Shown: in pieces, positions 36,741 through 46,094 of the stretch
How positions within the stretch are numbered: position 1 is the stretch's first letter
Layout of the letters: each line of letters opens with the position of its first letter
DNA from: Clostridiaceae bacterium
GTDB taxonomy: Bacteria; Bacillota; Clostridia; DSM-8532
NCBI GenBank assembly: GCA_012839205.1
Contig: DUNT01000019.1
Span: 1 to 64,000, forward strand
Direction: 5' to 3'
Length of the DNA stretch: 64,000 bases
The notes under the pieces: model-generated
What the model saw: only the letters and a program-made list of their open reading frames with translations
What the model was told of the DNA's origin: nothing
Databases searched by the model: none
Translations under genes and position numbers: made by a program

Positions 36741-39419
36741 ATGGATAACAAAATTTCAAAAGCAAAGGATCTTGAGCTTAAGGACGCTATTCTATCCGGC
36801 ATTGGGGACGGTATTATAGCCGTAGACCTGAATAATACAATCATATATATCAATCATATTGCCGAAAAAATAACCGGCTGGAGAAAAGATGAAACCATAG
36901 GAAGAAACATCGATAGTGTCTTGAGGGTTTTTAATGCAGAGACTAAAGAGCCTGTACCGCTTCCCACCAGATATGTAGTTGAAAACGGTACAGTAACGGG
37001 CCTTTACAGAGATACTGCCATTATAACTAAAAAAAATCTAATGAGATATATTTCTGCAACTTGTTCTCCAATAAAGAATGAGAATAGAGATATTATTGGC
37101 GTAGTGATTTCTATCCGTGACATCACCAGATTAAGAACTTTGGAAATTGAATGTATTAATGAAAAAGACTATTGCTTAAATCTTCTTAACCAGTTGCCCG
37201 CTTTGGTTTGGCGTACCGACAAAGAAATGAACAACAACTATTTTAATGAGAGCTGGACAAGATTTACAGGTTTGAGTCTTGAAACATCATTATCCCGAGG
37301 ATGGATGGATGCCATTCATCCCAATGATCTTAACAGATGGTCAAAGGTAATTAAGGAAGCCATAAGCAAGAAAGAATCATTTAGCATGGAAATAAGAATT
37401 CGCAGGAATGACGGTAAATATCGATGGTTTATTAATATAGGCAGCCCCTATTTTGATATAGGCGGTGATTTTGCCGGATATATAGGTATCCTGAATGATA
37501 TTACTACCAGCAAACAGGCTGCTAAGAGAATATTAGAGGGCCAGGAAAAATACCGGTTTCTCTTTATGAATATGTCAGGAGCTTATGCCTATTGCAGAAT
37601 AAAATATGATGATAAGAAAATTCCCAAGGATCTTTTGTTTACCGAAGCAAATGAGGCATTTGAAGAACTACTGGGGATAACCAAGAAGAATGTAATTGGC
37701 AAACACTATACGGAAGTTTTTGAGGAAGAAGACCGATTACTGATGGACCACATTCAGAAGAATACAAGTAATCTTCAAAAAGGGAAAAGTATACATATCA
37801 ATGAGTTTTTTTTAAGCTCTTCGCAGAAGTGGTGCTCTGTATCAATATATTGCCCTAAAAAAGATAATTTGGCCATGATACTGACAGATATCACCCAAAT
37901 GAAAGAGTCTGAGTTTATTTTAAAAAGAGCTAAAGAAGCTGCCGAAGCAGCTAATAAAGCAAAGGGTGAATTTCTGGCAAATATGAGCCACGAAATAAGG
38001 ACTCCTATCAATGGTGTGATAGGTATGATTGACCTTACACTGCTAACTGCTTTGGACCACGAGCAAAGGGATAATCTTCTCACTGCAAAAGTATGTGCTA
38101 ATACATTGTTGTCAATTATCAATGACATACTGGATTTTTCCAAATTAGAAGCCGGTAAAATGTCGGTTGAGTATGAGAGTATTGATATTAAAATGCTGAT
38201 TGAAGAGATAATAAAATCACATATGCCTCATGTAATAAAAAAAGGATTAGAACTAAATTATTCAATATCATCTTCAATACCCAGATATATTGTATGTGAT
38301 CCGAAGCGGCTACGGCAGGTATTGAACAATTTACTTAGCAATGCTATAAAGTTCACTGAAACTGGTGAAATAAACGTAGGTATCAGAGAAATATCCCGGA
38401 CAGAAGACAGAGTTGAATTGAAATTTTCTGTCTCTGACACAGGAATAGGCATTGCTGCCGAGGACTTTGAAAAAATATTTACCAGCTTTGGACAGGTGGA
38501 TAGTTCATTTACACGAAAAATCGGAGGAACAGGGCTTGGGCTTGTTATATCAAAACAGTTGGTAGAGATGATGGGTGGCGAGTTATGGGTCGAAAGTGAG
38601 GTAGGAAAAGGAAGCAGTTTTTATTTTACACTGACGATTAAGATTGGTAAAGAAACAGAGGTTAAAAAGAAGGAACTGCAACCAGTAATCGTTACCAAAA
38701 CCCCCTTGAATATTCTGCTGGTGGAGGATGACATCATTAATCAGAAGGTTATTATGAAGATGCTGCAGGGAAAGGGACATAGGGTTGAATTGTCCGGCAA
38801 TGGGGAAGAGGCGCTGGCAAAATATAAAACCGGGAAGTACGATGTCATTTTGATGGATGTTCAGATGCCCGGAATAGATGGAATTGAAACAGCAAACAGG
38901 ATAAAAAAAATAGATGGCACTGATAATCACACACCAATTATAGCGCTGACAGCATATGCACTGAAGGGCGACAGAGAAAGATATCTGGCTATGGGTATGG
39001 ATGAATATGTATCAAAACCTATTAATATGTTTGAATTATTTGCTGCTATTGATAAAGTAACATCAAAGCAGCGGGGTAAAGGGGAGCTTATTCCTGACAA
39101 AATAAAACTTGACGAAAATGGGGATATAACATTTGAATACAGTGATACTGAGAGTCAGATTGTGAATACCATTGACGTAATAGTACAAATAGGAGAATTT
39201 ATAGAAGATTTTGAGACTGCGATAAAAAACAATGATTTTATGAATGTTGAAAATATAGCCAATAATATAAAGATTATTTCGAAAAAGTATGATATTACTG
39301 AAATAGAAAATACAGCTTTTAAAATCGAACTTGCAATCAGACGCGGCAGTTTGGATGAAGCTGCAAAATATATTGAACGTATAAAGTCACAATACAAGAT
39401 TTTAAAAAAATACATATGA
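36741..39419 (+). CDS. hybrid sensor histidine kinase, PAS-PAS-PAS-HisKA-HATPase-REC
   Basis: 892-aa cytosolic sensor kinase with no transmembrane segment. Three PAS domains (~12-130, ~145-262, ~270-392) come first. A HisKA domain follows with the phospho-acceptor His in NMSHEIRTPING (~417), then an HATPase (N box LLSNAIKFTETG, G boxes DTGIGI and GGTGLGLVIS, to ~635). A receiver (~652-775) has LLVEDD, Asp in LMDVQMPG (~706) and SKPIN. The last ~90 residues are helical and Hpt-like, but the His-containing motif is replaced by ENIANNIKIISKKY, so it cannot accept phosphate. It starts 20 nt after cheB; a response regulator follows by 17 nt. Confidence 0.9.
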   Translation: MDNKISKAKDLELKDAILSGIGDGIIAVDLNNTIIYINHIAEKITGWRKDETIGRNIDSVLRVFNAETKEPVPLPTRYVVENGTVTGLYRDTAIITKKNLMRYISATCSPIKNENRDIIGVVISIRDITRLRTLEIECINEKDYCLNLLNQLPALVWRTDKEMNNNYFNESWTRFTGLSLETSLSRGWMDAIHPNDLNRWSKVIKEAISKKESFSMEIRIRRNDGKYRWFINIGSPYFDIGGDFAGYIGILNDITTSKQAAKRILEGQEKYRFLFMNMSGAYAYCRIKYDDKKIPKDLLFTEANEAFEELLGITKKNVIGKHYTEVFEEEDRLLMDHIQKNTSNLQKGKSIHINEFFLSSSQKWCSVSIYCPKKDNLAMILTDITQMKESEFILKRAKEAAEAANKAKGEFLANMSHEIRTPINGVIGMIDLTLLTALDHEQRDNLLTAKVCANTLLSIINDILDFSKLEAGKMSVEYESIDIKMLIEEIIKSHMPHVIKKGLELNYSISSSIPRYIVCDPKRLRQVLNNLLSNAIKFTETGEINVGIREISRTEDRVELKFSVSDTGIGIAAEDFEKIFTSFGQVDSSFTRKIGGTGLGLVISKQLVEMMGGELWVESEVGKGSSFYFTLTIKIGKETEVKKKELQPVIVTKTPLNILLVEDDIINQKVIMKMLQGKGHRVELSGNGEEALAKYKTGKYDVILMDVQMPGIDGIETANRIKKIDGTDNHTPIIALTAYALKGDRERYLAMGMDEYVSKPINMFELFAAIDKVTSKQRGKGELIPDKIKLDENGDITFEYSDTESQIVNTIDVIVQIGEFIEDFETAIKNNDFMNVENIANNIKIISKKYDITEIENTAFKIELAIRRGSLDEAAKYIERIKSQYKILKKYI

Positions 39420-39436
39420 AGAGGGAGTAGTGACGT

Positions 39437-39850
39437 ATGAGAATATTAATAGCAGAAGACGATTTAGGGAGTAGAAAATTTCTTTTCAAATTCATGTCCC
39501 AATATGGTGAATGTGACCTTGTAGTGGATGGACTTGAGACTTTGGATGCATTTTTAATGTCAATAAAGGAAAATAATCCATATGATTTAATATGTCTTGA
39601 TATAATGATGCCGAAGGTAGATGGTGTAAAGGCTCTGAAAGCCATTAGAGATTTAGAGAACCAGAAGGGCGTGCCTCCGGAGAAAAGAACAAAGGTTATT
39701 ATGACAACAGCGCTGGCTGAGACCCAGATGGTGAAGGATGCTTTCGAAATTGGTTGTGAAGCTTATGCAGCCAAACCCATAGATGTCGAAAAACTTGCTG
39801 ATGTTCTTGATAATCTGGGATTTAAAAAAATTGAAGAGAAGAGTGATTAA
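39437..39850 (+). CDS. single-domain response regulator
   Basis: 137-aa receiver protein. Acidic pair EDD at residues 7-9, phospho-acceptor Asp in LICLDIMMPKVDG (~55), Thr/Ala in MTTALAE and Lys in AAKPIDVEKL. It has a long loop (NQKGVPPEKRTK) before beta-4. No output domain. The close coupling to the hybrid kinase suggests it is that kinase's partner, or a phosphate sink; GAGGGAG precedes the start. Confidence 0.87.
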   Translation: MRILIAEDDLGSRKFLFKFMSQYGECDLVVDGLETLDAFLMSIKENNPYDLICLDIMMPKVDGVKALKAIRDLENQKGVPPEKRTKVIMTTALAETQMVKDAFEIGCEAYAAKPIDVEKLADVLDNLGFKKIEEKSD

Positions 39851-39867
39851 TGTTTTAGGATCACTCT
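39840..39867. terminator. bidirectional terminator, response regulator / tag
   Basis: AGAGTGAT/ATCACTCT is an 8-bp stem with a 12-nt loop straddling the stop codons of the two convergent genes. Moderately T-rich sequence follows on both strands. Confidence 0.65.
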
Positions 39868-40420
39868 ATTCTTCATACTTAAAACATGTGCTCAGATGAT
39901 CATTGATAATTCCTGTGGCCTGGAGATGTGAATACACTATTGTTGAACCGAGAAACCTGAAACCACGGGCTTTTAAGTCCTTGCTGACCCTATCGGAGAG
40001 TTCGGAATTAGCGGGTACCTGGGAAATATCGGCCCAGTGGTTTTTAACAGGTTTGTTATTTACAAAGCTCCAGATATAATTATCAAAACTACTGAATTCT
40101 TTCTGAATCTTTAAGAAGCAGCGGGCATTATTAATTGAGGCATCAATTTTTCTTTTATTCCTTACAATCCCCTGATTTTGCATAAGCTCATCTATTTTAT
40201 TATCGTCATATTGGGCGACTTTTGCTGGATCGAATCCATCATAGGCTTCCCGATAGTTTTCTCTTTTACGAAGAATCGTTATCCAGCTTAATCCGGCTTG
40301 TGCCGACTCAAGAACAAGAAATTCAAAATGTTTCCTGTCATCGTGAACAGGAACACCCCATTCTTCATCGTGGTATTTAATGTATAGTTCATCATTACCG
40401 CACCATGGGCATCTGTTCAA
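39866..40420 (-). CDS. tag: DNA-3-methyladenine glycosylase I
   Basis: 184-aa TagI base-excision enzyme that removes 3-methyladenine. N-terminal NRCPWCGNDELYIKYHDEEWGVP has the zinc-binding cysteines and the base-pocket region; LESAQAGLSWITILRKRENYREAYDGFDP is highly typical; the C-terminal segment ends with the second Zn-ligand region (SHLQATGIINDHLSTC). I chose the TTG at 40420 (AAGGGA 9 nt upstream), which gives the usual MNRCPWCG start; a TTG three codons earlier abuts the ribosome binding site. Confidence 0.93.
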   Translation of the reverse strand: MNRCPWCGNDELYIKYHDEEWGVPVHDDRKHFEFLVLESAQAGLSWITILRKRENYREAYDGFDPAKVAQYDDNKIDELMQNQGIVRNKRKIDASINNARCFLKIQKEFSSFDNYIWSFVNNKPVKNHWADISQVPANSELSDRVSKDLKARGFRFLGSTIVYSHLQATGIINDHLSTCFKYEE

Positions 40421-40584
40421 GTTAATCAATCCCTTCAGTCCTCTGGTTTATAATTCTAATTCTATCATAATTGACATGGCAAAAGTTATTGTCATTAATA
40501 TATTGCTGGGGTATACTAATTCAGTAGCATTTTTTGCTAATACTGCCATGATTAATTATTATCCGTATATATGGAGGAAACCAT

Positions 40585-41811
40585 TTGGATACAAAGCTTA
40601 ACTGGAAAAAGAATATAATACTGTTTCTGGCAGGACAGACTATATCTCTTTTTGGGTCGTCTCTAGTACAGTATGCAATTATGTGGTATATAACTCTAAA
40701 TACAAAATCCGGTATAATGCTGACTATATCTATAATTTGCGGGTTTTTACCCACCTTTTTTCTCTCGCCTTTTGCGGGGGTCTGGGCTGATCGTTATAAT
40801 CGTAAAATTCTAATTGTAATATCAGATTCTATGATTGCTTTAGTAACTCTCGTGTTGGCGATATTGTTCTTCATGGGTTATGATGCAATGTGGCTTCTCT
40901 TTTTTGCTTCAGCCATAAGGGCTTTGGGTGGAAGTATCCAGACACCCGCCGTAAACGCTTTTATCCCGCAATTTGTCCCGAGGGATAAACTACTAAGGGT
41001 AAATGCTATAAATGGTACCATACAATCATTTACAATGTTGGCATCGCCCATGTTAAGCGGTGCATTACTTACCTTTGCCTCTATTGAAATAATCTTCTTT
41101 ATCGATGTTATAACTGCTGCTTTGGCAATATTTACACTATACTTTTTTGTTGATGTTCCGGCTCACGAAAGGGCTCAAAGTCTACAAACAAACAGCTACT
41201 TTAACGATTTGGGAGAAGGGCTGAGATATATTAAAGATCATATGTTTATTAAAGAATACTTTTTATTCTTTTCTGTATTCTTTGTCTTGATTTCACCTGT
41301 AGCCTTTTTAACCCCGCTTCAGGTTGCCCGTAGTTTTGGTGAAGAAGTTTGGAGACTTACAGCCATTGAGATATCTTTTGCTGCCGGAATGATAGTGGGC
41401 GGAATAATTATGTCGGCTTGGGGAGGCTTCAAGAACAAGACTTATACAATTGCATTTGCTATCTTGTTTTTCGGAATAACAACCATTGCCTTGGGAGTAG
41501 TTGCTGCATTTTGGATTTATATTGCCTTCATGCTGCTTTCCGGCGTTGTAATACCGGCATTCAATACACCTGCTATAGCTTTATTGCAGCAGAAGGTAGA
41601 AGAGGGTTATCAAGGCAGAGTATTTGGAGTATTTGGGATGATACAAAGTGCTGTGATGCCTCTTAGCATACTGGTATTCGGACCGTTGGCAGATATAATG
41701 GCTATAGAATGGATGCTGATTGGGACAGGAATACTTCTGTCTGTTATGGCATTAATACTCACTAACAATAAAGTTCTGGTAGAGGCAGGAAAGCCTGTAC
41801 CGGAACCATAA
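40585..41811 (+). CDS. MFS transporter (exporter-like)
   Basis: 408-aa major facilitator with ~12 hydrophobic helices. The motif after helix 2 is FAGVWADRYNRKILIVISD, matching the MFS_3/EntS-like exporter group that also includes macrolide efflux proteins. TTG start with GGAGG 8 nt upstream. It stands alone between tag and a convergent SDR gene only 6 nt away. Substrate unknown; drug or metabolite export is a family-level guess. Confidence 0.85.
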   Translation: MDTKLNWKKNIILFLAGQTISLFGSSLVQYAIMWYITLNTKSGIMLTISIICGFLPTFFLSPFAGVWADRYNRKILIVISDSMIALVTLVLAILFFMGYDAMWLLFFASAIRALGGSIQTPAVNAFIPQFVPRDKLLRVNAINGTIQSFTMLASPMLSGALLTFASIEIIFFIDVITAALAIFTLYFFVDVPAHERAQSLQTNSYFNDLGEGLRYIKDHMFIKEYFLFFSVFFVLISPVAFLTPLQVARSFGEEVWRLTAIEISFAAGMIVGGIIMSAWGGFKNKTYTIAFAILFFGITTIALGVVAAFWIYIAFMLLSGVVIPAFNTPAIALLQQKVEEGYQGRVFGVFGMIQSAVMPLSILVFGPLADIMAIEWMLIGTGILLSVMALILTNNKVLVEAGKPVPEP

Positions 41812-41817
41812 GAGTTC

Positions 41818-42609
41818 TTATCTTTGCCACTTAACCTGAGCTTTACCCCACCTAAAATATATTAAAGTGGCTACCCAGGAGCGGGGAAGAATCTTTCCAA
41901 CAAAGGATAGAATTCTGTTTAATAAACCGGGAATATATATACTCTTGCCCTGGAGGGCATAGTTAATAGTCTTCCTTGCAACAATCTCCAGCGAGTTTGT
42001 TGTGGCGTTACCCCAGAAACCCTGAGCCGAGATACCCCGCATTGCTTCTTTTGTAGTAACCAATCCGCCGGGGCACAGGGTTAAAACGGTTACATTCTGA
42101 TTTTTTAGCTCCTGTCTGAGAGCTAGAGCGAAGTCTAATAAGAATCTCTTGGAAGCAGCATATGTCGCCTTTAACGGCATAGGATACATTGATGCAAGGC
42201 TTGACACAAAAATAAGCGAAAATTGTCTTTTTGGTCTTCGGCGCAATAAAATGTCATGAGTAATCCTTAAGGTAGCTTCGTTGTTAAGCGCAATTATTTT
42301 AGTAATCTTTTCCCGTTCCTGACTTAGAAAACCACCTTCATAGTCTATGCCTGCGACATTAATGAGCATATCAAATCTGATACCATGAAAATCAATAAAA
42401 GACATCAGCTCGTCAACGCTTTCGGCCTTTGTTAAATCACAGGCTTTAACGGCGATACATACTTTAAACTGTCTTTCTAAGCCCTGTTTCAGTGATAATA
42501 GCCCCGCCTGGTTTATATCTGTCAAAAATAAATTGTACCCCCGCAGGGCACATTCAATGGCTAACACCCTGCCAAGGCCACCGCTTGCCCCTGTTATCAT
42601 AACATTCAT
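41818..42609 (-). CDS. short-chain dehydrogenase/reductase, SDR 1
   Basis: 263-aa classical SDR. Nucleotide-binding TGASGGLGR at the N-terminus, catalytic Ser in LIFVSSLAS and Y-x-x-x-K as YAASK. The last ~50 residues include a hydrophobic stretch (GLLNRILSFVGKIL) that could associate with membranes. The start overlaps the stop of the upstream SDR by 4 nt, so the two are translationally coupled and might act on one substrate. The substrate is not predictable. Confidence 0.87.
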   Translation of the reverse strand: MNVMITGASGGLGRVLAIECALRGYNLFLTDINQAGLLSLKQGLERQFKVCIAVKACDLTKAESVDELMSFIDFHGIRFDMLINVAGIDYEGGFLSQEREKITKIIALNNEATLRITHDILLRRRPKRQFSLIFVSSLASMYPMPLKATYAASKRFLLDFALALRQELKNQNVTVLTLCPGGLVTTKEAMRGISAQGFWGNATTNSLEIVARKTINYALQGKSIYIPGLLNRILSFVGKILPRSWVATLIYFRWGKAQVKWQR

Positions 42610-43466
42610 AACCTTTTCTCCCGTCTGTCATATGAAATTCCGCATAGCTTCTGGCTAAGCGAAAACAGTTTATCTGCATTTTCACTTGTAACCTGCCGGC
42701 TGTATGCTTTTTCCTTAAATAAACAGTAGTATAAACCTGGGGGTGCCGGGTGTTTCTCAAGCAGGAATTCATAAGTACTTGCCGGAACTTCCGGTGAAAC
42801 GCCATGTTTTTTACGGATTGACCAGATAAGGTTTACAAGGCCTCCGGTCTGTTTGTTTCCAATATCGGTTTTTACCAGCCCGGGGTCTACAACATATGAC
42901 TTGACCCCTGTATCTTCAAGTCTGTCATCCAGGCCTTTGGCAAACAGGATGTTACACAGCTTAGACTGTTTATATGCTGTTAAAGGATTATATCTCTTTC
43001 TTAACATAACATCGCTCCAGTGCATCTTAATGCCCTTATGGGATTGGCTGCCGGTCATGATTACCCGGCCTTTTGCCTTGATGATAAAGGGGAGAAGTCT
43101 ATATGTAAGTAAAAAACCTGCAAGATGGTTGAGAGCAAACTGCTGTTCGTACCCTTCATCTGAAGTTGTGTACCAGCTTCTGACACAACCGGCGTTATTT
43201 ATAAGGCCATGGAGCTGGATGTTTTTATTGCTCTCAAGATAGGCAATGATTTCATCTGCAACACGGTTTACTTCATGTTGCTGAATAAGATCAGCTACAA
43301 AATAAACTATTCTTGCATCCGGATTTTCAGAAAGTATCAATTCTTCAGCTTTTTCACAATTTGTTTTGTTTCGCCCTATGCCCATAACCAGGTGGTTTCT
43401 GGATAAAAGACGGGCTATTTCAAATCCTATTCCGGAAGATGCCCCTGTTATAACAATTGCTTTCAT
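42606..43466 (-). CDS. short-chain dehydrogenase/reductase, SDR 2 (retinol dehydrogenase-like)
   Basis: 286-aa SDR with TGASSGIGFEIARLL, NNAG (LINNAGCVRS), Ser in MTGSQSHKG and Y-x-x-x-K as AYKQSKLCN, the pattern of retinol dehydrogenase/WWOX-like SDRs. The ATG at 43466 overlaps the stop of the DUF1700 gene (ATGA), which decides the start over a frame extending 9 codons upstream. It is the third gene of the padR operon. Confidence 0.87.
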   Translation of the reverse strand: MKAIVITGASSGIGFEIARLLSRNHLVMGIGRNKTNCEKAEELILSENPDARIVYFVADLIQQHEVNRVADEIIAYLESNKNIQLHGLINNAGCVRSWYTTSDEGYEQQFALNHLAGFLLTYRLLPFIIKAKGRVIMTGSQSHKGIKMHWSDVMLRKRYNPLTAYKQSKLCNILFAKGLDDRLEDTGVKSYVVDPGLVKTDIGNKQTGGLVNLIWSIRKKHGVSPEVPASTYEFLLEKHPAPPGLYYCLFKEKAYSRQVTSENADKLFSLSQKLCGISYDRREKRL

Positions 43467-44182
43467 TTTACAAACCATCCCCATACATGCCAAAATTCAA
43501 GGTTACCCGCTAAGATTGCAGAAATTATATAGCCTAAAACTAAGGTGACTGCAAAGACTGTAAGAGAGGACAGAGCAAGCATCCTCAAACGGCGTTTGAA
43601 CTTAGCAGATAAAAGGGGATATACAGGCAAAGACGGAAGCGTTGCCTTTCCTGCTGAAGCGGCCATAACATTAATATGAAATCTCTTGTAAGACCGCATG
43701 AGCTGTCTGGTAAAAACAACAAAATACAGACATGCGGCTGCCGAGAGGATAGCAAAAGAAAGAAGGGAAACTGCATAGATAATAGCGCACAAATAAGGCA
43801 TACCGGGAATAAGATTATAAATATTGTATCCACCAATAAGACAGATACCAATAACACCTGATGTAACAGTAACAACTCCCATGACTGCTGCAAAGATAAA
43901 GAGCATCAAAAAGAAAGCCCCTGTAAATATATTGGCAAATATCATTCCAATAATAGTTACAGTCTTTCTGCCTCCATATTTCTTTTGTGAAGTATCAGGT
44001 ATAAACTGTGATGCCAGTTCAGAGGGATTTCCTAGTTTAGCAGCAATCTCTTCTTCCGAAAAACCATCCGCTAACTTGAAGGCAAAGTGCTGTTCATATT
44101 CATTCAAAACATCATCTAAATCCGAAATATTATTTTTTTTCAGCTCATTCTTCAGCTGCAGCAGAAATTCACTTTTTGTCAT
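43463..44182 (-). CDS. DUF1700/HAAS-domain membrane protein
   Basis: 239-aa membrane protein. N-terminal HAAS signalling domain (TKSEFLLQLKNELKK..DLDDVLNEYEQHF..GFSEEEIAAKLGNPSELA) is followed by four or five transmembrane helices. Genes of this kind almost always follow a padR gene and respond to envelope stress or small molecules; mechanism unknown. I chose the ATG at 44182, since GGAGG directly abuts the other ATG at 44191; it overlaps padR by 14 nt. Confidence 0.85.
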   Translation of the reverse strand: MTKSEFLLQLKNELKKNNISDLDDVLNEYEQHFAFKLADGFSEEEIAAKLGNPSELASQFIPDTSQKKYGGRKTVTIIGMIFANIFTGAFFLMLFIFAAVMGVVTVTSGVIGICLIGGYNIYNLIPGMPYLCAIIYAVSLLSFAILSAAACLYFVVFTRQLMRSYKRFHINVMAASAGKATLPSLPVYPLLSAKFKRRLRMLALSSLTVFAVTLVLGYIISAILAGNLEFWHVWGWFVK

Positions 44183-44495
44183 AATCTTCATCCTCCAATA
44201 GAGTTTCTACAATTTTTGCGAAGTTAAGGTATTCTTTTTTGTCGGCTTCATATGTCTCAAATCCGAGGGCAGTAAGGGAATAGTACTTTCTGGGAGGGCC
44301 ACCGCTATCCTCTGAAAGATATGTGGTAACCAATCCATCACTTTTCAGCTTTCTCAGTATCGGATAAACTGTACCATCCGCAATATCAATATGTTTTGAA
44401 AGGTACTCCGATATTTCATATCCATAGCAATCGCGACGTTTTAGAATTGACATTACACACAGCTCTAAAACACCTTTTTTATATTGTGTATTCAA
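44169..44495 (-). CDS. PadR family transcriptional regulator
   Basis: 108-aa winged-helix regulator. NTQYKKGVLELCVMSILKRRDCYGYEI, the recognition region DIADGTVYPILRKLKSDGLVTTY and the wing GGPPRKYYSLT are classic PadR. TTG start at 44495 with GAGGAGG 6 nt upstream. First gene of the padR-DUF1700-SDR-SDR operon. It probably represses its own promoter through the inverted repeat at 44531-44555. Confidence 0.92.
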   Translation of the reverse strand: MNTQYKKGVLELCVMSILKRRDCYGYEISEYLSKHIDIADGTVYPILRKLKSDGLVTTYLSEDSGGPPRKYYSLTALGFETYEADKKEYLNFAKIVETLLEDEDYDKK

Positions 44496-44530
44496 ATTTG
44501 CCTCCTCAACACCCACTAATAATTACTGTT

Positions 44531-44568
44531 TACTATTATATATTATTCAATAGTAGCTAATATGTCAA
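44531..44568 (-). promoter_or_regulatory. padR operon promoter with inverted-repeat operator
   Basis: On the minus strand TTGACA (44568-44563), a 17-bp spacer and TAATAT (44545-44540). TACTATT-N11-AATAGTA (44531-44555 on plus) is a perfect 7-bp inverted repeat surrounding the -10 box, well placed for PadR autorepression. Confidence 0.75.
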
Positions 44569-44685
44569 TAGTCAAAATGAAAATATCAGATGTTTTTACA
44601 TCATATTGCATTGAAATATACTTTCGAAAGCTCCCATGAATAGATTGCATTAAAACTTTAAGCATATCAGAATAAAAAAATAAAA

Positions 44686-44716
44686 CTGCGGATGGGGAGT
44701 TGAGCCTGATCCGCAG
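44686..44716 (-). terminator. terminator of the liv operon
   Basis: CTGCGGAT/ATCCGCAG stem with a 15-nt loop; on the minus strand TTTTATTTTTTT follows. It lies just past the CBS-ACT gene, the last of the operon. Confidence 0.85.
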
Positions 44717-44743
44717 CTTTAAACAAAATCGCTTTATAAAATT

Positions 44744-45385
44744 TTATTTATTTTGTAGTTTGTACAATATTTTATAGCCATGCTCTTCAATGGATTTTTC
44801 CATTTCAGCTGTATTCAAAGAATTTATTCCTATAACAACAGAACTTTTGCCGCCGGTACCGCGGTATACGGCTACATGAGTTATGTTGGCACCAAATTCT
44901 CCAATAATACCCGTTAAGTTTGCCATAATTCCAGGTTTATCATAGGCTTCAACTGTTAGCCTTGTGCCGGGCTCGCGGAAAGCCAAAAGCTCTATAAACG
45001 CATCAAAGATATTACTTTCGGTAATAATTCCTACCAGTTTGCCATCATCTACTACAGGCAGAAAACTGACATCGTTATCTCTCATTAAAATGGCAGCTTC
45101 TTCTAATAGCGCATTCGATGATATAGTTACAGGGTTCTTATTCATTATATGGCTGATTTTAGTTTTAGAAAGCAAATAAGTGATTTCGCCCATACTGAAA
45201 GAAGTCGCCTTGGAGGGGGAAGCCTGAGCAATATCTTCCCTTGATACTACTCCCACAAGTTTTCCGTTCTTCATAACAGGCAGACGCTTTACACCGTTTT
45301 CGGTCATAATCTCATGTGCGTCGGGAATAGTCTGGTCTGCAGAGATAGTGAAAGGATTCGAAGTCATCTTATTCCTTACAAACAT
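44744..45385 (-). CDS. CBS-CBS-ACT domain protein (AcuB-like)
   Basis: 213-aa predicted sensor protein. Two CBS domains (FTISADQTIPDAHEIM..VKRLPVMKNGKLVGVVSREDI and ITISSNALLEEAAILM..FLPVVDDGKLVGIITESNI, ~1-130) and a C-terminal ACT domain (~140-213, TVEAYDKPGIMANLTGIIGEFGANI). CBS pairs bind adenine nucleotides and ACT domains bind amino acids, so it may report branched-chain amino acid or energy status. It begins 4 nt after livF and ends the liv operon. AcuB itself is tied to acetoin use in Bacillus; that is not supported here. Confidence 0.85.
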   Translation of the reverse strand: MFVRNKMTSNPFTISADQTIPDAHEIMTENGVKRLPVMKNGKLVGVVSREDIAQASPSKATSFSMGEITYLLSKTKISHIMNKNPVTISSNALLEEAAILMRDNDVSFLPVVDDGKLVGIITESNIFDAFIELLAFREPGTRLTVEAYDKPGIMANLTGIIGEFGANITHVAVYRGTGGKSSVVIGINSLNTAEMEKSIEEHGYKILYKLQNK

Positions 45386-45389
45386 AATG

Positions 45390-46094
45390 CTAACCTCCTA
45401 AATACGCTTTTTTGATATCGTCACTTTGCATTAGCTCGGAACCTGTACCGGAAAGAACTATAGAACCTGTCTCCATTACATAAGCGCGATTGGCAATTTG
45501 CAGAGCCATGCTGGCGTTTTGCTCCACCAAAAGAATAGTCGTTCCAGCTTTATTTATATCTCTAATTATATTGAAAATTTCCTGAACAAACAATGGAGCA
45601 AGTCCCATAGATGGTTCATCAAGAAGCAGTATTCTTGGGCGGCTCATCATTGCACGACCTATGGCAAGCATCTGTTGCTCGCCTCCTGATAATGTCCCGG
45701 CAAGCTGCTTTTTCCGGTCAGCCAGAATGGGGAAATGGTTATATACTTTTTCTAAGTCCTTTGCAATTTCTTTTTTGTCACGGCGAAGATATGCTCCTAA
45801 CTCCAGATTTTCCAGAACAGTCATTGCCGAAAATACCCGGCGGCCTTCAGGAGCCTGAGAAATTCCCATCAATACCCTGTCTTGCGGACTTGAGCTGATG
45901 ATATCCTTTCCCTCAAGCAGGATTTGTCCGTCTGTGGGCTTTTTAAGGCCAGAGACAGTGCGTAATGTTGTGGTCTTACCCGCACCGTTTGCACCTATAA
46001 GGGTAACGATCTCGCCTTCGTTTACAGTTAGAGAAACGCCTTTCAGGGCATGGATTACGCCGAAATGTACGTTTATATTCTTAATTTCCAGCAT
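45390..46094 (-). CDS. livF: branched-chain amino acid ABC transporter ATP-binding protein LivF
   Basis: 234-aa ATPase of the Leu/Ile/Val importer. Walker A GANGAGKTT, LSGGEQQMLAIGRAM signature, Walker B ILLLDEPSMGL and an H-loop replaced by VEQNAS, as is normal in LivF. Its start overlaps livG by 14 nt, indicating translational coupling. It sits under the T-box leader upstream of livJ. Confidence 0.94.
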   Translation of the reverse strand: MLEIKNINVHFGVIHALKGVSLTVNEGEIVTLIGANGAGKTTTLRTVSGLKKPTDGQILLEGKDIISSSPQDRVLMGISQAPEGRRVFSAMTVLENLELGAYLRRDKKEIAKDLEKVYNHFPILADRKKQLAGTLSGGEQQMLAIGRAMMSRPRILLLDEPSMGLAPLFVQEIFNIIRDINKAGTTILLVEQNASMALQIANRAYVMETGSIVLSGTGSELMQSDDIKKAYLGG

